NCBI RefSeq assembly: GCF_014191505.1
Contig: NZ_JACHWS010000001.1
Span: 1 to 64,000, forward strand
DNA length: 64,000 bases
Origin: Hoyosella altamirensis
GTDB taxonomy: Bacteria; Actinomycetota; Actinomycetes; Mycobacteriales; Mycobacteriaceae
Reading direction: 5' to 3'
Below are positions 25,442 through 35,401 of the stretch, piece after piece. The notes under the pieces are model-generated. The model did not search any database. It saw only the letters and a list, made by a program, of their open reading frames with translations, and was not told the DNA's origin. Each line of letters starts with the position of its first letter. Position 1 is the first letter of the stretch. Both the position numbers and the translations under genes were made by a program.

Positions 25442-26947
25442 CTAGACCCAGCCGTAGGTCCGCTCAACCGCCTTATTCCAGTCGGCGTAGAGCCGGGCGC
25501 GTTCACTGGCCTCCATCGATGGCTGCCAGGCTTTGTCTTGCGCCCAGTTGGAGCGAACATCCTCGACGTCATCCCAGAACCCGACGGCGAGCCCTGCCGC
25601 ATAGGCGGCTCCTAACGCGGTCGTCTCCGACACCACCGGTCTGATCACGGGAACATCAAGCATGTCAGCCTGGAATTGCATCAGAAGCTCGTTCGACACC
25701 ATCCCGCCGTCGACCTTCAGTGTGGTGAGGGCAACGCCGGAGTCGGCTCGGGCGGCTTCGAGAACTTCACGTGTTTGATAGGCGGTCGCCTCCAGAGCCG
25801 CGCGCGCGATGTGTCCTTTGTTGTGGAACCGTGTGAGACCGGCGATGACTCCCCGGGCGTCTGGTCGCCACCGTGGAGCGAACAGCCCAGAGAAGGCGGG
25901 AACGAAATACACGCCCCCGTTGTCGTCGACGGACCGGGCCAGGGATTCGACCTCCGCTGCGGACGAGATGAGCCCGAGGTTGTCTCGCAGCCACTGCACC
26001 AGGGATCCCGTAACGGCGATCGATCCTTCGAGCGCATAAACAGGATCAGCGGCCCCCAGGCGGTAGCACACCGTTGTCAGCAGGCCGTTTTCACTGTGCA
26101 CGGGAGAGGTGCCTGTGTTCAGCAGAAGGAAGTTGCCAGTGCCGTAAGTGTTCTTTGCTTCTCCAGGGGAGAGACACGCCTGGCCGAAGGTGGCGGCCTG
26201 CTGGTCGCCGAGGATCCCCGCAATCGGGACCCCGTCTAGACCGCGTTTCGGCCGGGCGCTGCCGTACACCTCAGACGAGCTGCGGATCTCCGGGAGCATC
26301 GCGACAGGGACTCCGATATCTTCACAGATCGCCTCGTCCCACTCGAGAGTCGTGAGGTCCATCAGAAGCGTTCGCGAGGCGTTGGTGACATCGGTGACGT
26401 GAACGCCTCCATCCGGTCCGCCTGTGGCATTCCACAACACCCAAGTGTCCATGGTTCCAAAGCACAACTCGCCCCGCTCGGCGCGTTCCCGGGCCCCGTC
26501 GACCTCGTCGAGAATCCATCTGATCTTTGGGCCCGAGAAGTACGTTGACAGTGGCAGTCCCGTTCGTTCGCGGTAGAGGTCGGGACCTTGCGATCCAGCA
26601 ATTTCGCGGCACAGCTCTTCAGTTCGAGTGTCCTGCCAGACGATCGCGTTGTAGATCGGCTTTCCCGTCGCACGCTCCCACACGACAGTGGTTTCACGCT
26701 GATTTGTGATTCCAACAGCCGCGATTGAGTCCTTCGGTATATCAGCTTTCCCGATGGCCGCACCGACGACCTCACGAACGTTTGACCAGATCTCGGCCGG
26801 ATCATGTTCGACCCAGCCTGCTCGGGGAAAGATCTGTTGGTGTTCCTTCTGAGACACCGAAACGATTCGTCCGGAGTGGTCGAAAACAATACAGCGGCTC
26901 GAGGTCGTGCCCTGGTCGATAGCGGCAACGTAGCGGGTCACAGTCAC
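25442..26947 (-). CDS. glpK: Glycerol kinase
   Basis: A 501-residue FGGY-family kinase (glycerol + ATP to sn-glycerol-3-phosphate). GTG 26947 with GGAG 6 bases upstream gives [20 protein letters not shown]. Key regions are the DQGTTSSR phosphate loop, [10 protein letters not shown], the [12 protein letters not shown] segment, the [24 protein letters not shown] signature region and [16 protein letters not shown]. It is divergent from glpD across about 85 bases, so both steps of glycerol use are likely co-regulated. No clear operator is visible in that gap. Confidence 0.95.
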   Translation of the reverse strand: MTVTRYVAAIDQGTTSSRCIVFDHSGRIVSVSQKEHQQIFPRAGWVEHDPAEIWSNVREVVGAAIGKADIPKDSIAAVGITNQRETTVVWERATGKPIYNAIVWQDTRTEELCREIAGSQGPDLYRERTGLPLSTYFSGPKIRWILDEVDGARERAERGELCFGTMDTWVLWNATGGPDGGVHVTDVTNASRTLLMDLTTLEWDEAICEDIGVPVAMLPEIRSSSEVYGSARPKRGLDGVPIAGILGDQQAATFGQACLSPGEAKNTYGTGNFLLLNTGTSPVHSENGLLTTVCYRLGAADPVYALEGSIAVTGSLVQWLRDNLGLISSAAEVESLARSVDDNGGVYFVPAFSGLFAPRWRPDARGVIAGLTRFHNKGHIARAALEATAYQTREVLEAARADSGVALTTLKVDGGMVSNELLMQFQADMLDVPVIRPVVSETTALGAAYAAGLAVGFWDDVEDVRSNWAQDKAWQPSMEASERARLYADWNKAVERTYGWV

Positions 26948-27032
26948 ATGTCGCTCCAGTGTGTTCGTCCTGTGCTTCCTGGCCCAAGCTACTAGCCTGG
27001 GAATCACTCCGGCGCCGTTTAGGGGGTTCTCG

Positions 27033-28772
27033 TTGCGTCATCAGTCTGACACCCATGTTCTCGGTCCTGCCCGGCGAAAGCAGGCCTGGGAAGATCTGAC
27101 GACCCAGCAGTTCGATGTCCTTGTGATCGGCGGCGGTATCGTCGGCGCCGGCGCGGCACTCGACGCGGCGACCAGGGGTTTGAAAGTGGGCCTAGTTGAG
27201 GCTCGGGACCTGGCTTCTGGCACGTCGAGCCGCTCGTCGAAGATGTTTCACGGGGGACTGCGGTATCTCGAACAGCTCGAATTTGGGCTCGTCCGCGAGG
27301 CGCTGAAGGAACGGGAACTCGCACTGAGCCGCCTTGCACCGCATCTGGTGAAGCCACTGGAGTTCTTGTTTCCCCTGACGAAGCGCTATTGGGAGCGTCC
27401 CTACATTGGTGCCGGGATTTTCTTGTACGACAGGATGGGTGGCGCGAAATCGGTGCCCGCGCAAAAGCAACTGACACGCGCGGGCGCCCTCCGGATGGCG
27501 CCGGGACTGCGACGGCAGTCGCTCATTGGCGGTATCCGCTACTTCGATACGGTGGTGGATGATGCTCGCCACACGATGACCGTCGCGCGGACCGCCGCGC
27601 ACTATGGCGCTGTGGTTCGTTCATCGACGCAGGTCATCGACTTCCTCAAGGAAGCTGACCGTGTATCGGGTGTGACTATCCGGGATTGTGAAACCGGAGA
27701 CACCGGTGAGATCAAAGCTCACGTGGTGATCAACTGTACTGGCGTCTGGACGGACGAAATTCAGGCTCTTTCCGGCCAGCGCGGCAGGTTCCGTGTGCGC
27801 GCCTCGAAAGGGGTGCACATTGTGGTTCCGCGCGACAGGATTATCAGCGAAGCCGCGATCATCTTGCGGACCGAGAAATCAGTACTCTTTGTGATTCCTT
27901 GGGGCCGGCACTGGATTATCGGCACTACCGACACCGACTGGCACCTCGACCTGGCCCACCCAGCAGCAACCCGAGCTGACATCGAATACATCCTCGCGCA
28001 TGTGAACAAGGTTCTGGTGACACCGTTGACGCCCGGCGATATTTCGGGTGTGTACGCCGGTCTGAGGCCGCTGCTCGCCGGTGAGAGTGATACGACGTCA
28101 AAGTTGTCGCGCGAGCACGCTGTCGCGGAGGTCGCGCCGGGGCTCATAGCGATCGCTGGTGGGAAGTACACGACGTACCGTGTGATGGCCGCGGACGCAC
28201 TGGATGCTGCTTCCGAGTTCATTCCTAATCGCGTAGCACCTTCCATCACGGAGAGAGTGCCGCTGATCGGCGCGGATGGCTACCACGCGCTGATCAATCA
28301 GGCCGATCACCTCGGCGCGCAATACGGCGTCCATCCCTACCGTGTGCGCCACCTACTCGACCGGTACGGCTCGATGGTGTACGAGGTGCTGGCGTGCGCA
28401 GAGAAGGCACCGCATCTCCTTGATCCCCTGGAGGCGGCGCCGGACTACCTGAAGGTCGAGATTGTGTACGCCGCCTCCGCTGAGGCGGCGCTGCACCTCG
28501 AGGACATCCTTGTCCGGCGTACCCGGATCGCTATCGAATACCCGCACCGGGGTGCAGATTGTGCCCATCAGGTCGCCGAACTGGTCGCCCCGGTCCTTGG
28601 GTGGGACGACGTGGACGTCGATCGCGAAGTAAACCTTTTCCTCGCGCGCGTGAAGGCTGAGAAGGAATCCCAAGCGCGCCCGGACGACGCGTCAGCGGAT
28701 GCTTTGCGGGCGGCGGCTCCAGAAGCGCGGCCGTTCATCAAAGAACCAGTCAGCGCGAATATCCCGCACTAG
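27033..28772 (+). CDS. glpD: Aerobic glycerol-3-phosphate dehydrogenase
   Basis: A 579-residue FAD enzyme that oxidises glycerol-3-phosphate to DHAP at the membrane. TTG 27033 is chosen because AGGGGG lies 7 bases upstream; the length then agrees with mycobacterial GlpD2. Motifs are [20 protein letters not shown] (FAD), [29 protein letters not shown] and [13 protein letters not shown]. The C-terminal helical domain is intact. It pairs with the divergent glpK and converges on a secreted lipase gene, together suggesting glycerolipid catabolism. Confidence 0.94.
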   Translation: MRHQSDTHVLGPARRKQAWEDLTTQQFDVLVIGGGIVGAGAALDAATRGLKVGLVEARDLASGTSSRSSKMFHGGLRYLEQLEFGLVREALKERELALSRLAPHLVKPLEFLFPLTKRYWERPYIGAGIFLYDRMGGAKSVPAQKQLTRAGALRMAPGLRRQSLIGGIRYFDTVVDDARHTMTVARTAAHYGAVVRSSTQVIDFLKEADRVSGVTIRDCETGDTGEIKAHVVINCTGVWTDEIQALSGQRGRFRVRASKGVHIVVPRDRIISEAAIILRTEKSVLFVIPWGRHWIIGTTDTDWHLDLAHPAATRADIEYILAHVNKVLVTPLTPGDISGVYAGLRPLLAGESDTTSKLSREHAVAEVAPGLIAIAGGKYTTYRVMAADALDAASEFIPNRVAPSITERVPLIGADGYHALINQADHLGAQYGVHPYRVRHLLDRYGSMVYEVLACAEKAPHLLDPLEAAPDYLKVEIVYAASAEAALHLEDILVRRTRIAIEYPHRGADCAHQVAELVAPVLGWDDVDVDREVNLFLARVKAEKESQARPDDASADALRAAAPEARPFIKEPVSANIPH

Positions 28773-28775
28773 CAA

Positions 28776-30065
28776 TCAGCAGGTCGACCGGACCGGGCGG
28801 TCAGCGAATCTGGCGTTGATGAACTCGATTGATTCACCTATCCCCGCCAGGTAGGGCACTGCGTGGTTAACCGCAAGCCCGGGAATGATCGGCGGGAGTT
28901 CGTTCGGAGACAGCTCGACAGTAGCGTCTTGGCTGCACCACTCACGGGCCAACTGACGGACCTGATGCGCCGGCACGATGTCATCTGCGGTTCCGCTCTG
29001 AATCAGCACGGGTACGGTCGGCGCGATGCTACCGAGGCGCTGGTCCGCCAATATCGCACGCACTTCCTCGTATCGATCGAGGATGACCGACAGTGGTTCG
29101 CCTGAGCGCGTGTAGTCGCGGGTTTGCTGGAAACCGAACCGTAAAGCGGTTTCCGCGACGCATTGGCCCGCCACCTCATTGAGTACTGAACGGCCGACCT
29201 CATTCACCTCGTTGTCGACGATCGGGCGGATTTCCGGATAGGCCTGAGAAAAACCATTGATGGCGTAGCCGATGACACCTGTCAAGATCGTGCCGTCGAC
29301 GACCTGCAGCACTTCGGCAAGGTCGGCGGGCGGCGCCCCCACATATGCGCCCTTAATGTCGAGTTCCGGGGCGTAACTGGCATGAAGCTCCGCTGCACTC
29401 GCGGACGCGCCACCGCCCTGTGAATATCCCCACAGGGCGACAGGGCCCCCACTGCTGATCTTCGTGCCGGGAAGCCGCTGTGCTGCTCGGACAGCATCGA
29501 GAACAGCGTGACCCTGTGCCTTGCGATTGACGTAAGTGTGATGCCCTGGCGTGCCGAGGCCTTGATAGTCGGTCATCACGACAGCAATGCCCTGCGCGAG
29601 CATGGCGGTCATGAATGGCAGCTCATACTCGCCGCGCAGGTCGAGCGGATAGTCAAAGTGAATCAGCTGACTGAGAAGTTTGGAAGGGGCGCATTGATCG
29701 CCCTGGCCCTGAGTACCGGGCGCCATACTGATGAGCGGCCGTGGCCCAGGACCGGGCCACGGCGCCGCCGGATCGAGATACGTTCCAGTGACGGCGACAG
29801 GAGCCCCGTGCGTGTCCGTGGACTGGTACATGAACCGAGTTGCTTCAGCCGGGATCAGGCCGTCGGGCGAGGGGATCTCCAGCAACAGCGGCGACGGCTC
29901 GGTGCGGATGATTTCCCCGGGCGAGCTGGCCGCAAGGGGAGAGGGCGGCTCGTAGAAGCCGGGCGACGGAGCATTCTGCGCGACAGCCGGTGAGCCGCTC
30001 ACGAGAACCATGAGCGCAGCCGAGCAGGCAAGCAGCACTCGATTGGCCCGGATTCTTGACATCAC
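28776..30065 (-). CDS. Secreted lipase (LIP family alpha/beta hydrolase)
   Basis: A 429-residue exported esterase/lipase. A Sec signal peptide spans residues 1-29 with probable cleavage after AVA (Ala29). The catalytic Ser215 lies in LWGYSQGGGA, the Asp in SGTADDIVPA and the His in VNHAVPY; an oxyanion segment SMAPGTQGQGDQC precedes. The family (PF03583, secretory lipase) hydrolyses triacylglycerols or related esters outside the cell. It is convergent with glpD, three bases apart, so released glycerol could feed GlpK/GlpD. Confidence 0.9.
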   Translation of the reverse strand: MMSRIRANRVLLACSAALMVLVSGSPAVAQNAPSPGFYEPPSPLAASSPGEIIRTEPSPLLLEIPSPDGLIPAEATRFMYQSTDTHGAPVAVTGTYLDPAAPWPGPGPRPLISMAPGTQGQGDQCAPSKLLSQLIHFDYPLDLRGEYELPFMTAMLAQGIAVVMTDYQGLGTPGHHTYVNRKAQGHAVLDAVRAAQRLPGTKISSGGPVALWGYSQGGGASASAAELHASYAPELDIKGAYVGAPPADLAEVLQVVDGTILTGVIGYAINGFSQAYPEIRPIVDNEVNEVGRSVLNEVAGQCVAETALRFGFQQTRDYTRSGEPLSVILDRYEEVRAILADQRLGSIAPTVPVLIQSGTADDIVPAHQVRQLAREWCSQDATVELSPNELPPIIPGLAVNHAVPYLAGIGESIEFINARFADRPVRSTC

Positions 30066-30108
30066 AAGAGGATTCTAAGTGATCGCTGTCACGATCCTGT
30101 GGAGGGGC

Positions 30109-30723
30109 TTAAATTCGGCTGAGTGCCGTTCTCAGATAGCCGGGGTATCGAAGTGGGTTGAGCAGGCTGCGCGTCGAGGATGCCGCAGCCTGCTGTGCAT
30201 CGTGCAGGCGTGTCAGCGGCATGTCACGTGGTCGGCTGCGGCGGGGGACCAATCCCCCCGGCTTGTTGTCGCGCCCGATCTCGCCGAGGCACTCGCGAGC
30301 GAGATTCAGCCGCCGACGGATCCTGCGGTCACGCACGGCTCGAGCAAGGATCCGAAGCTCTTCCTGGACTGCGTGCAGCTTCTCGATATCACTCTGAGTG
30401 AGGACGGGTAGTTCCGGCTCGGTGGTCGTTTTCGGGCCGAGGCTGCTCGAGGCGTGAGCGATGACCTTGCGAGCCGGGGACAAGGCACCTTTTGCGGTCT
30501 TTCCGATATGTGCGGGCACCGCCGCGAGCGACCTCAGAGCATCCCCGGGGGATGACTCGTCAAGGAGGGGCAGTGGGGCAGTTGGGTGCTCAGGACGAGG
30601 CGGCTGTGAGCGGCGAAAGTGCCCGCCCCCCAGCACAGATGGCAACGGAACACGGAGCCGAGCGCGAATGTCGGATGCTGCTGCCCGCGGCGGCATCTGA
30701 TCGTTCTTAGGCCCGTTTCTCAC
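30109..30723 (-). CDS. Hypothetical basic protein
   Basis: A reading frame of up to 204 residues between the VanZ-like and lipase genes, same strand. GTG 30723 and ATG 30696 are possible starts. The N-terminal half is Pro/Ser-rich and probably disordered; residues from about 105 to 150 look helical (LTQSDIEKLHAVQEELRILA, RRIRRRLNLARECLGEIG). I recognise no family. It is the only plausible coding region between 30066 and 30733, which supports it, but the composition is weak evidence and it could be spurious. Confidence 0.4.
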   Translation of the reverse strand: MRNGPKNDQMPPRAAASDIRARLRVPLPSVLGGGHFRRSQPPRPEHPTAPLPLLDESSPGDALRSLAAVPAHIGKTAKGALSPARKVIAHASSSLGPKTTTEPELPVLTQSDIEKLHAVQEELRILARAVRDRRIRRRLNLARECLGEIGRDNKPGGLVPRRSRPRDMPLTRLHDAQQAAASSTRSLLNPLRYPGYLRTALSRI

Positions 30724-30733
30724 ACGTCTGAGC

Positions 30734-31102
30734 CTACCGGTTCGACGGGTGTGAGTGCTCGGCCGAGGCGCGACCAGAAGAGTGGAGGAAAGTCGCGCGT
30801 GCGGCCATCAGGCCAGCGATCGCTCCCGCAATGTCAGCCGCCACATCCAGTGCGTCAGCAGTCCTGTTGCCAGGAAGAGCCCCTTGCAGCAATTCGGACA
30901 GTACTGCGAAGGCACAGACCCAGAGGAGCGTTGGAAAAGCTCTTATCTGCGCAAAACGCGAGGTGAGAGCGAGCGCAGCGAAAAGTACGAAGTGGACAGC
31001 TTTATCGAGATGGGGGATAGGACTCGGAGCATCCGGAGCGGGGCCAAAGAGCATCACGCACGCGACCACGAACGTGATTGCCAGTGGAATGCGCCGCCAC
31101 AT
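30734..31102 (-). CDS. VanZ-like small membrane protein
   Basis: A protein of about 122 residues from ATG 31102 (MWRRIPLAITFVVACVMLFG); GTG 31123 would add seven. It has four probable membrane helices, and HLDKAVHFVLFAALAL matches the VanZ-type H-x-D-K-x-x-H-F signature. The helix near SELLQGALPGNRTADALDVAAD is also typical: an acidic/Gln-rich motif followed by D-x-x-A-D. VanZ-like proteins are linked to glycopeptide tolerance in some bacteria, but the role here is unknown. It follows the GNAT-like gene in the same direction. Confidence 0.7.
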   Translation of the reverse strand: MWRRIPLAITFVVACVMLFGPAPDAPSPIPHLDKAVHFVLFAALALTSRFAQIRAFPTLLWVCAFAVLSELLQGALPGNRTADALDVAADIAGAIAGLMAARATFLHSSGRASAEHSHPSNR

Positions 31103-31127
31103 GGAGCGTGTGAGACACCCCACAGTC

Positions 31128-31475
31128 TTAGTTAGTGTCGCTAATGGAAAGCCCGAGGCCCGCTTCACAGAAGCGGATGACCGCCTCGCGTGAGGTGGCT
31201 ACCGCTGCCTCTTGGCCTGCACGATGCCAGGTCTCGACCACAGCAGATCTTTCGCCTGGGTGAAGCGAGACCTCACCGAGCATTTCGCCAGTGGACGGTT
31301 CGCACACCGCCCAGGTATATCGCGTGTCAGCGCTCCACTCGGCAGTGCAGGTCCGCACGTACCGCGCGGGATCGGTGACCCCGTGCGCGCGCAATGCGGG
31401 ACTGTCATCGACGCGTTCGTCACAGCGCAGCGCACGCAGGTACCACTCGCCAGCGTTGATCTCGACAGGTTCCAC
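31128..31475 (-). CDS. Short GNAT-like protein
   Basis: A 115-residue protein starting at GTG 31475, immediately after the upstream gene's TAA, so translation is probably coupled. INAGEWYLRALR and TWAVCEPSTGEMLGEVSL resemble the first strands of GNAT N-acetyltransferases. The protein ends right after AVIRFCEAGLGL, where the acetyl-CoA-binding loop and second half of the fold should follow, so it lacks a complete active domain. It could be a conserved half-domain or a decayed enzyme. No second half is recognisable downstream. Confidence 0.55.
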   Translation of the reverse strand: MEPVEINAGEWYLRALRCDERVDDSPALRAHGVTDPARYVRTCTAEWSADTRYTWAVCEPSTGEMLGEVSLHPGERSAVVETWHRAGQEAAVATSREAVIRFCEAGLGLSISDTN

Positions 31476-31877
31476 TTAGCACTTTCCTGAGTTGTCATCC
31501 GAGCTGCCAAAACCGAAAAGCAGGATCGCTGTCACCGGGACTAGGAGAAAGAAAAGCCAGTTGTTATGGAAGTCCGTGACGATGAAGAGAGTGAGCGCGA
31601 CGAATGGCATCAGGGCCATGATGGGACCGCGGGGGAGCTCCCGGCCGCTAGGTTTTGCAACCTGGGGATGCTGTTGGGCAGGAGGTGGGGCGGGCTGCCC
31701 CACGCGTGCTGGAAGTAGCGGAAGATCTGTGAAGAGGGTATCCAGATCTCTGCGCGTGGTGGCAGCAACAGCCCTTGCGGACCGATCATCGTATTCGGTG
31801 AGAGTGAGGCGTCCAGCGGAGAAATGCTCGTTCAGCGCCGCTATGGCCCGCTCCCGCTCCTCATGACCAACGCGAAT
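31476..31877 (-). CDS. DUF1707 membrane protein with non-canonical start or frameshift
   Basis: About 133 residues. The N-terminal IRVGHEERERAIAALNEHF and AGRLTLTEYDDRSARAVAAT match the DUF1707 (SHOCT-like) domain almost motif for motif. A Pro-rich linker and two adjacent membrane helices follow (MALMPFVALTLFIVTDF; WLFFLLVPVTAILLFGF). An in-frame TAG at 31905 and the absence of ATG/GTG/TTG before the domain leave ATT 31877 as the likely start, or a frameshift joining ATG 31903 in another frame. An internal GTG at 31703 would delete the whole domain. Confidence 0.6.
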   Translation of the reverse strand: MRVGHEERERAIAALNEHFSAGRLTLTEYDDRSARAVAATTRRDLDTLFTDLPLLPARVGQPAPPPAQQHPQVAKPSGRELPRGPIMALMPFVALTLFIVTDFHNNWLFFLLVPVTAILLFGFGSSDDNSGKC

Positions 31878-31926
31878 GTCAGGTACGTCCCCATAGCGGC
31901 CATTCTAGTTGCTCACGACAGCGCGG

Positions 31927-33714
31927 CTACTTGAGCTCGAGAAGAACAGTGCCCTGTGTAATCGCCGAACCGGGGCTTACTGCGAGGCCCGTGACAACAC
32001 CTGACTTGTGGGCGCTCACCGGGTTCTCCATCTTCATCGCTTCGAGTACGACGACGAGTTCGCCTTCTTGGACTTCCTGTCCCTCTTCGACGGCTACCTT
32101 GACGACGGTTCCCTGCATCGGCGCGACGACCGCGTCACCAGAAGCGACGGCGCCTCCTGCGGCGCCACGCGTACGTGGCTTTGGCTTTTTGCGTACACCG
32201 CCAGTAGCTGCACCGTTGCTGGCGACTGTGAAGTCGCCGGGCAGTGAAACTTCGAGGCGTTTTCCGCCGACCTCAACGACGACACTCTGGCGCGGCAGTG
32301 GTTCTTCTTCAGGCGCAACAGAACCGACGTACGGTTCGACGCTGTTGTCCCATTCGGTCTCGATCCAGCGTGTGTGGACGCTGAAGCCTGTTTCGTCCCC
32401 GATGAAGGCAGGGTCCGCGACGACCGCGCTGTGGAAGGGAATAACGGTCGCCATACCCTCTACGTGGAACTCGGCAAGCGCTCGCCGAGACCGTTCAAGT
32501 GCCTCTTTCCGCGTCTGCCCGGTGACGATGAGCTTCGCGAGCATGGAGTCGAACTGGCCACCGATGACGCTTCCATTTTCCACGCCGGAATCGACACGAA
32601 CGCCAGGCCCTGACGGTACTTCGTATCGCGTGATTGAGCCGGGAGCGGGGAGGAAGTTTCGGCCGGCGTCTTCTCCGTTTATCCGGAACTCGAAGGAGTG
32701 GCCGCGAGGTGTGGGGTCCTCTTTGAGATCGAGAACCTGACCTTCGGCGATGCGGAACTGCTCACGGACGAGATCGATGCCGGAGGTCTCCTCAGTCACC
32801 GGATGCTCGACCTGGAGACGCGTGTTGACTTCGAGGAACGAAATGAGGCCATCCTGGCCGACGAGGTACTCGACGGTCCCCGCGCCGTGGTAGTTCGCCT
32901 CGCGGCAGATCGCCTTGGCGGAGGTGTGGATCTCGTCGCGCTGGCTGTCAGACAGGAACGGAGCAGGAGCTTCCTCAACGAGCTTCTGGAACCGCCGCTG
33001 AAGCGAACAGTCGCGCGTGCCGACGACTACGACGTTGCCGTGCACGTCAGCAAGCACCTGAGCTTCGACATGCCGGGGCCGATCTAGATAGCGCTCGACG
33101 AAACACTCGCCGCGGCCGAAAGCCGCAACTGCCTCTCGTGTTGCGGACTCGAACAGTTCAGGCACCTCTTCGAGGGTGCGTGCCACCTTCATGCCTCGCC
33201 CACCGCCACCGAACGCAGCTTTGATCGCGATCGGGAGGCCGTGCTCCTCCGCGAACGTCACCACTTCGTCGGCGTCCTTTACCGGATCTTTCGTTCCCGG
33301 GACCAGCGGCGCACCTGCACGTGTGGCGATGTGCCGCGCGGTTACCTTGTCGCCCAGGTCGCGGATGGACTGTGGGTCGGGACCGATCCAGATCAGGCCA
33401 GCGTCAATGACGGCCTGGGCAAAATCGGCGTTCTCCGACAGGAAGCCGTAGCCGGGGTGAATCGCGTCCGCGCCGGAACGGCGCGCTGCGTCGAGAAGCT
33501 TGTCAAAAACCAGGTAAGACTCTGCAGAGGTCTGACCGCCGAGTGCGAAGGCTTCATCGGCCAGTCTCACGAAGGGAGCATTTGCGTCCGGTTCGGCGTA
33601 CACGGCGACGCTCGCGATACCTGCATCCCGTGCCCCGCGTATCACCCGGACAGCAATCTCGCCACGATTGGCGACGAGAACCTTTGTGATGCGTGCAGTC
33701 GTCTCGCTGGGCAC
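31927..33714 (-). CDS. accA3: Acetyl/propionyl-CoA carboxylase alpha subunit (biotin carboxylase + BCCP)
   Basis: A 595-residue fusion of biotin carboxylase ([20 protein letters not shown] start; ATP-grasp loop [10 protein letters not shown]; catalytic [16 protein letters not shown]) and a C-terminal biotin carboxyl carrier domain with biotinylated Lys561 in VLEAMKMEN. It supplies carboxybiotin to the AccD5 carboxyltransferase encoded at 37216. In mycobacteria AccA3 is shared by several complexes, including those giving methylmalonyl-CoA and the mycolic acid condensation substrates. BirA, which attaches the biotin, is encoded at 38977. Confidence 0.97.
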   Translation of the reverse strand: MPSETTARITKVLVANRGEIAVRVIRGARDAGIASVAVYAEPDANAPFVRLADEAFALGGQTSAESYLVFDKLLDAARRSGADAIHPGYGFLSENADFAQAVIDAGLIWIGPDPQSIRDLGDKVTARHIATRAGAPLVPGTKDPVKDADEVVTFAEEHGLPIAIKAAFGGGGRGMKVARTLEEVPELFESATREAVAAFGRGECFVERYLDRPRHVEAQVLADVHGNVVVVGTRDCSLQRRFQKLVEEAPAPFLSDSQRDEIHTSAKAICREANYHGAGTVEYLVGQDGLISFLEVNTRLQVEHPVTEETSGIDLVREQFRIAEGQVLDLKEDPTPRGHSFEFRINGEDAGRNFLPAPGSITRYEVPSGPGVRVDSGVENGSVIGGQFDSMLAKLIVTGQTRKEALERSRRALAEFHVEGMATVIPFHSAVVADPAFIGDETGFSVHTRWIETEWDNSVEPYVGSVAPEEEPLPRQSVVVEVGGKRLEVSLPGDFTVASNGAATGGVRKKPKPRTRGAAGGAVASGDAVVAPMQGTVVKVAVEEGQEVQEGELVVVLEAMKMENPVSAHKSGVVTGLAVSPGSAITQGTVLLELK

Positions 33715-33941
33715 GGGGCCTCCTGTTTTCGCCCTAAGTCGTTGCCTCCGGTTCTAGTCGTGTTGAGCCGGGGAACGATGAACTTCCACGTTGTGTCGAA
33801 GGTGAGTCTATGCAGAAGGGCTACCACAGCGTAATCCGAGGGTGCCCGTCTGCTGACTTCCTGTCTCTCCACTGTCACAGATTACCGATGGGTAACCCAG
33901 CAGCGACGCGAGCGGAGCACCAGCGGAAAGCCGCGATTTGA

Positions 33942-34364
33942 TCACATTTTCTCACGCAGCTTCCGTTTGATGCGCGCGAGCATCGCCGACATACCGCGCA
34001 GGCGAAGCGGACTCACCACGGAACTGAGACCAAGGTCCGAGTAGAAGTCGTCTGGAACCTCGAGGATGGCGTCCGCGCTCAGCCCGTCGAGACCCTGATG
34101 CAGTATCGAGGCGAAACCACGAGTCGTGGGCGCCTCCGGCGGAGCACTGAAGTGGAGACGCACACGCCCACGATCTGCGGCATCAACGGCGAGGAACAGT
34201 GGGGACTGGCATTCCGGAACGGGTTCCATGGCCGCTTCCTCCAACTCGGGGGGAAGCGCCGGCAGTTCCCGGCTGAACTCCAGTAGGAGCTGGAGTTTGT
34301 CCTGTCCGTCAACTGATCTGAAGTCCTCGACGATATCCCCGAGTGACTCAGGAATTGAGCCCAT
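33942..34364 (-). CDS. sufE: SufE-like cysteine desulfurase activator
   Basis: A 140-residue SufE family protein. [12 protein letters not shown] contains the persulfide-accepting Cys; the following [19 protein letters not shown] and [18 protein letters not shown] are classical SufE regions. SufE takes sulfur from cysteine desulfurases for Fe-S cluster assembly. It begins 13 bases after the sseA stop, in the same operon, so sulfur carried by the rhodanese SseA may be exchanged with this pathway. Orthologue of Rv3284. Confidence 0.9.
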   Translation of the reverse strand: MGSIPESLGDIVEDFRSVDGQDKLQLLLEFSRELPALPPELEEAAMEPVPECQSPLFLAVDAADRGRVRLHFSAPPEAPTTRGFASILHQGLDGLSADAILEVPDDFYSDLGLSSVVSPLRLRGMSAMLARIKRKLREKM

Positions 34365-34377
34365 CAGCTATCGGTCC

Positions 34378-35277
34378 TCACGACGCTCGAGAAGGGGCTT
34401 CACCTGGCTCCTCGCCCTTAGCGATCGGCACACGCACGGTATTTCCCCACTCTGTCCACGATCCATCGTAGTTGCGCACGTCCGTGAACCCCAGCAGGTA
34501 CGTAAGGACGAACCACGTGTGGCTTGAACGCTCCCCGATGCGGCAGTAAACGATTGTGTGGCCGTTCGGGTCGAGATCCCCGTAGATCGCATCGAGTTCG
34601 GTGCGTGACTTGAATCGGCTGTCATTAGCGGCGGCCTTCGCCCAGGGGATACTCGCTGCCGTCGGGATGTGGCCGCCGCGCAGTGCGCCCTCTTCGGGAT
34701 AGTCCGGCATGTGGGTGCGTTCGCCCGTGTACTCAGCGGGTGAGCGCACGTCGATGAGGGGCCCCGAGCCGAGGTGGAACAAAACCTGATCGCGGAATGC
34801 GCGAATCTTCGAGTCGTCCCGGGCCACGACCGGATAATCAGCTGCAGGCAATTGTGGGACGGAGAAGCTCATGTCGCGTTCTTCCGCGATCCACGCATCC
34901 CTGCCGCCGTCGAGAAGGCGAACGTCGGGGTGACCGAACAATGTGAAAACCCACATTGCGTAGGCCGCCCACCAATTCGATTTGTCGCCGTAAATGACGA
35001 CTGTGTCGTCACGGTTGATGCCTTTGCGGCGCATCAGGTCGGCGAACTGCTGGCCGTCGATGTAGTCACGCGTGACGGGGTCGTTGAGGTCTAGATGCCA
35101 ATCAATTTTGATCGCGCCGGGAATGTGGCCGATGTCATAGACGAGCACATCCTCGTCTGACTCCACGACCTTGAGCCCGGGAGCACCGAGGTTGGCGGAA
35201 AGCCATTCGGTCGAGACCAGGCGCTCTGGATGTGCATATGCGGCGAAGGCTGCGTTCTTCTCCGGAGGGACTGGCAC
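34378..35277 (-). CDS. sseA: Thiosulfate sulfurtransferase (tandem rhodanese)
   Basis: A 299-residue protein with two rhodanese domains. The N-terminal, inactive domain has [20 protein letters not shown] and [18 protein letters not shown], in which the catalytic Cys is replaced. The C-terminal domain contains the active loop CRIGERSS with the nucleophilic Cys. It transfers sulfur from thiosulfate or mercaptopyruvate to thiol acceptors. The gene lies upstream of sufE in the same direction, as in Rv3283/Rv3284. Confidence 0.93.
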   Translation of the reverse strand: MPVPPEKNAAFAAYAHPERLVSTEWLSANLGAPGLKVVESDEDVLVYDIGHIPGAIKIDWHLDLNDPVTRDYIDGQQFADLMRRKGINRDDTVVIYGDKSNWWAAYAMWVFTLFGHPDVRLLDGGRDAWIAEERDMSFSVPQLPAADYPVVARDDSKIRAFRDQVLFHLGSGPLIDVRSPAEYTGERTHMPDYPEEGALRGGHIPTAASIPWAKAAANDSRFKSRTELDAIYGDLDPNGHTIVYCRIGERSSHTWFVLTYLLGFTDVRNYDGSWTEWGNTVRVPIAKGEEPGEAPSRAS

Positions 35278-35401
35278 GGCGTCAGCTCCTTTGTGGTGCC
35301 TATGGAAATGTTGTCACGTCAACGTTAGCGGTTCTTTGTACGTTGCGGCATGCAGCAACAATGCGCAGCGCCGCTTGGATGCACTATCAACGGCGTTGAC
35401 G

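Noticed and set aside
33715-33941. 227-base gap upstream of accA3
   Set aside because: I looked for an open frame, riboswitch or hairpin; nothing convincing was seen, only ordinary promoter-size sequence.
35310-35400. CGTCAACG/CGTTGACG inverted repeat upstream of sseA
   Set aside because: Arms about 80 bases apart with one mismatch when extended; likely chance.
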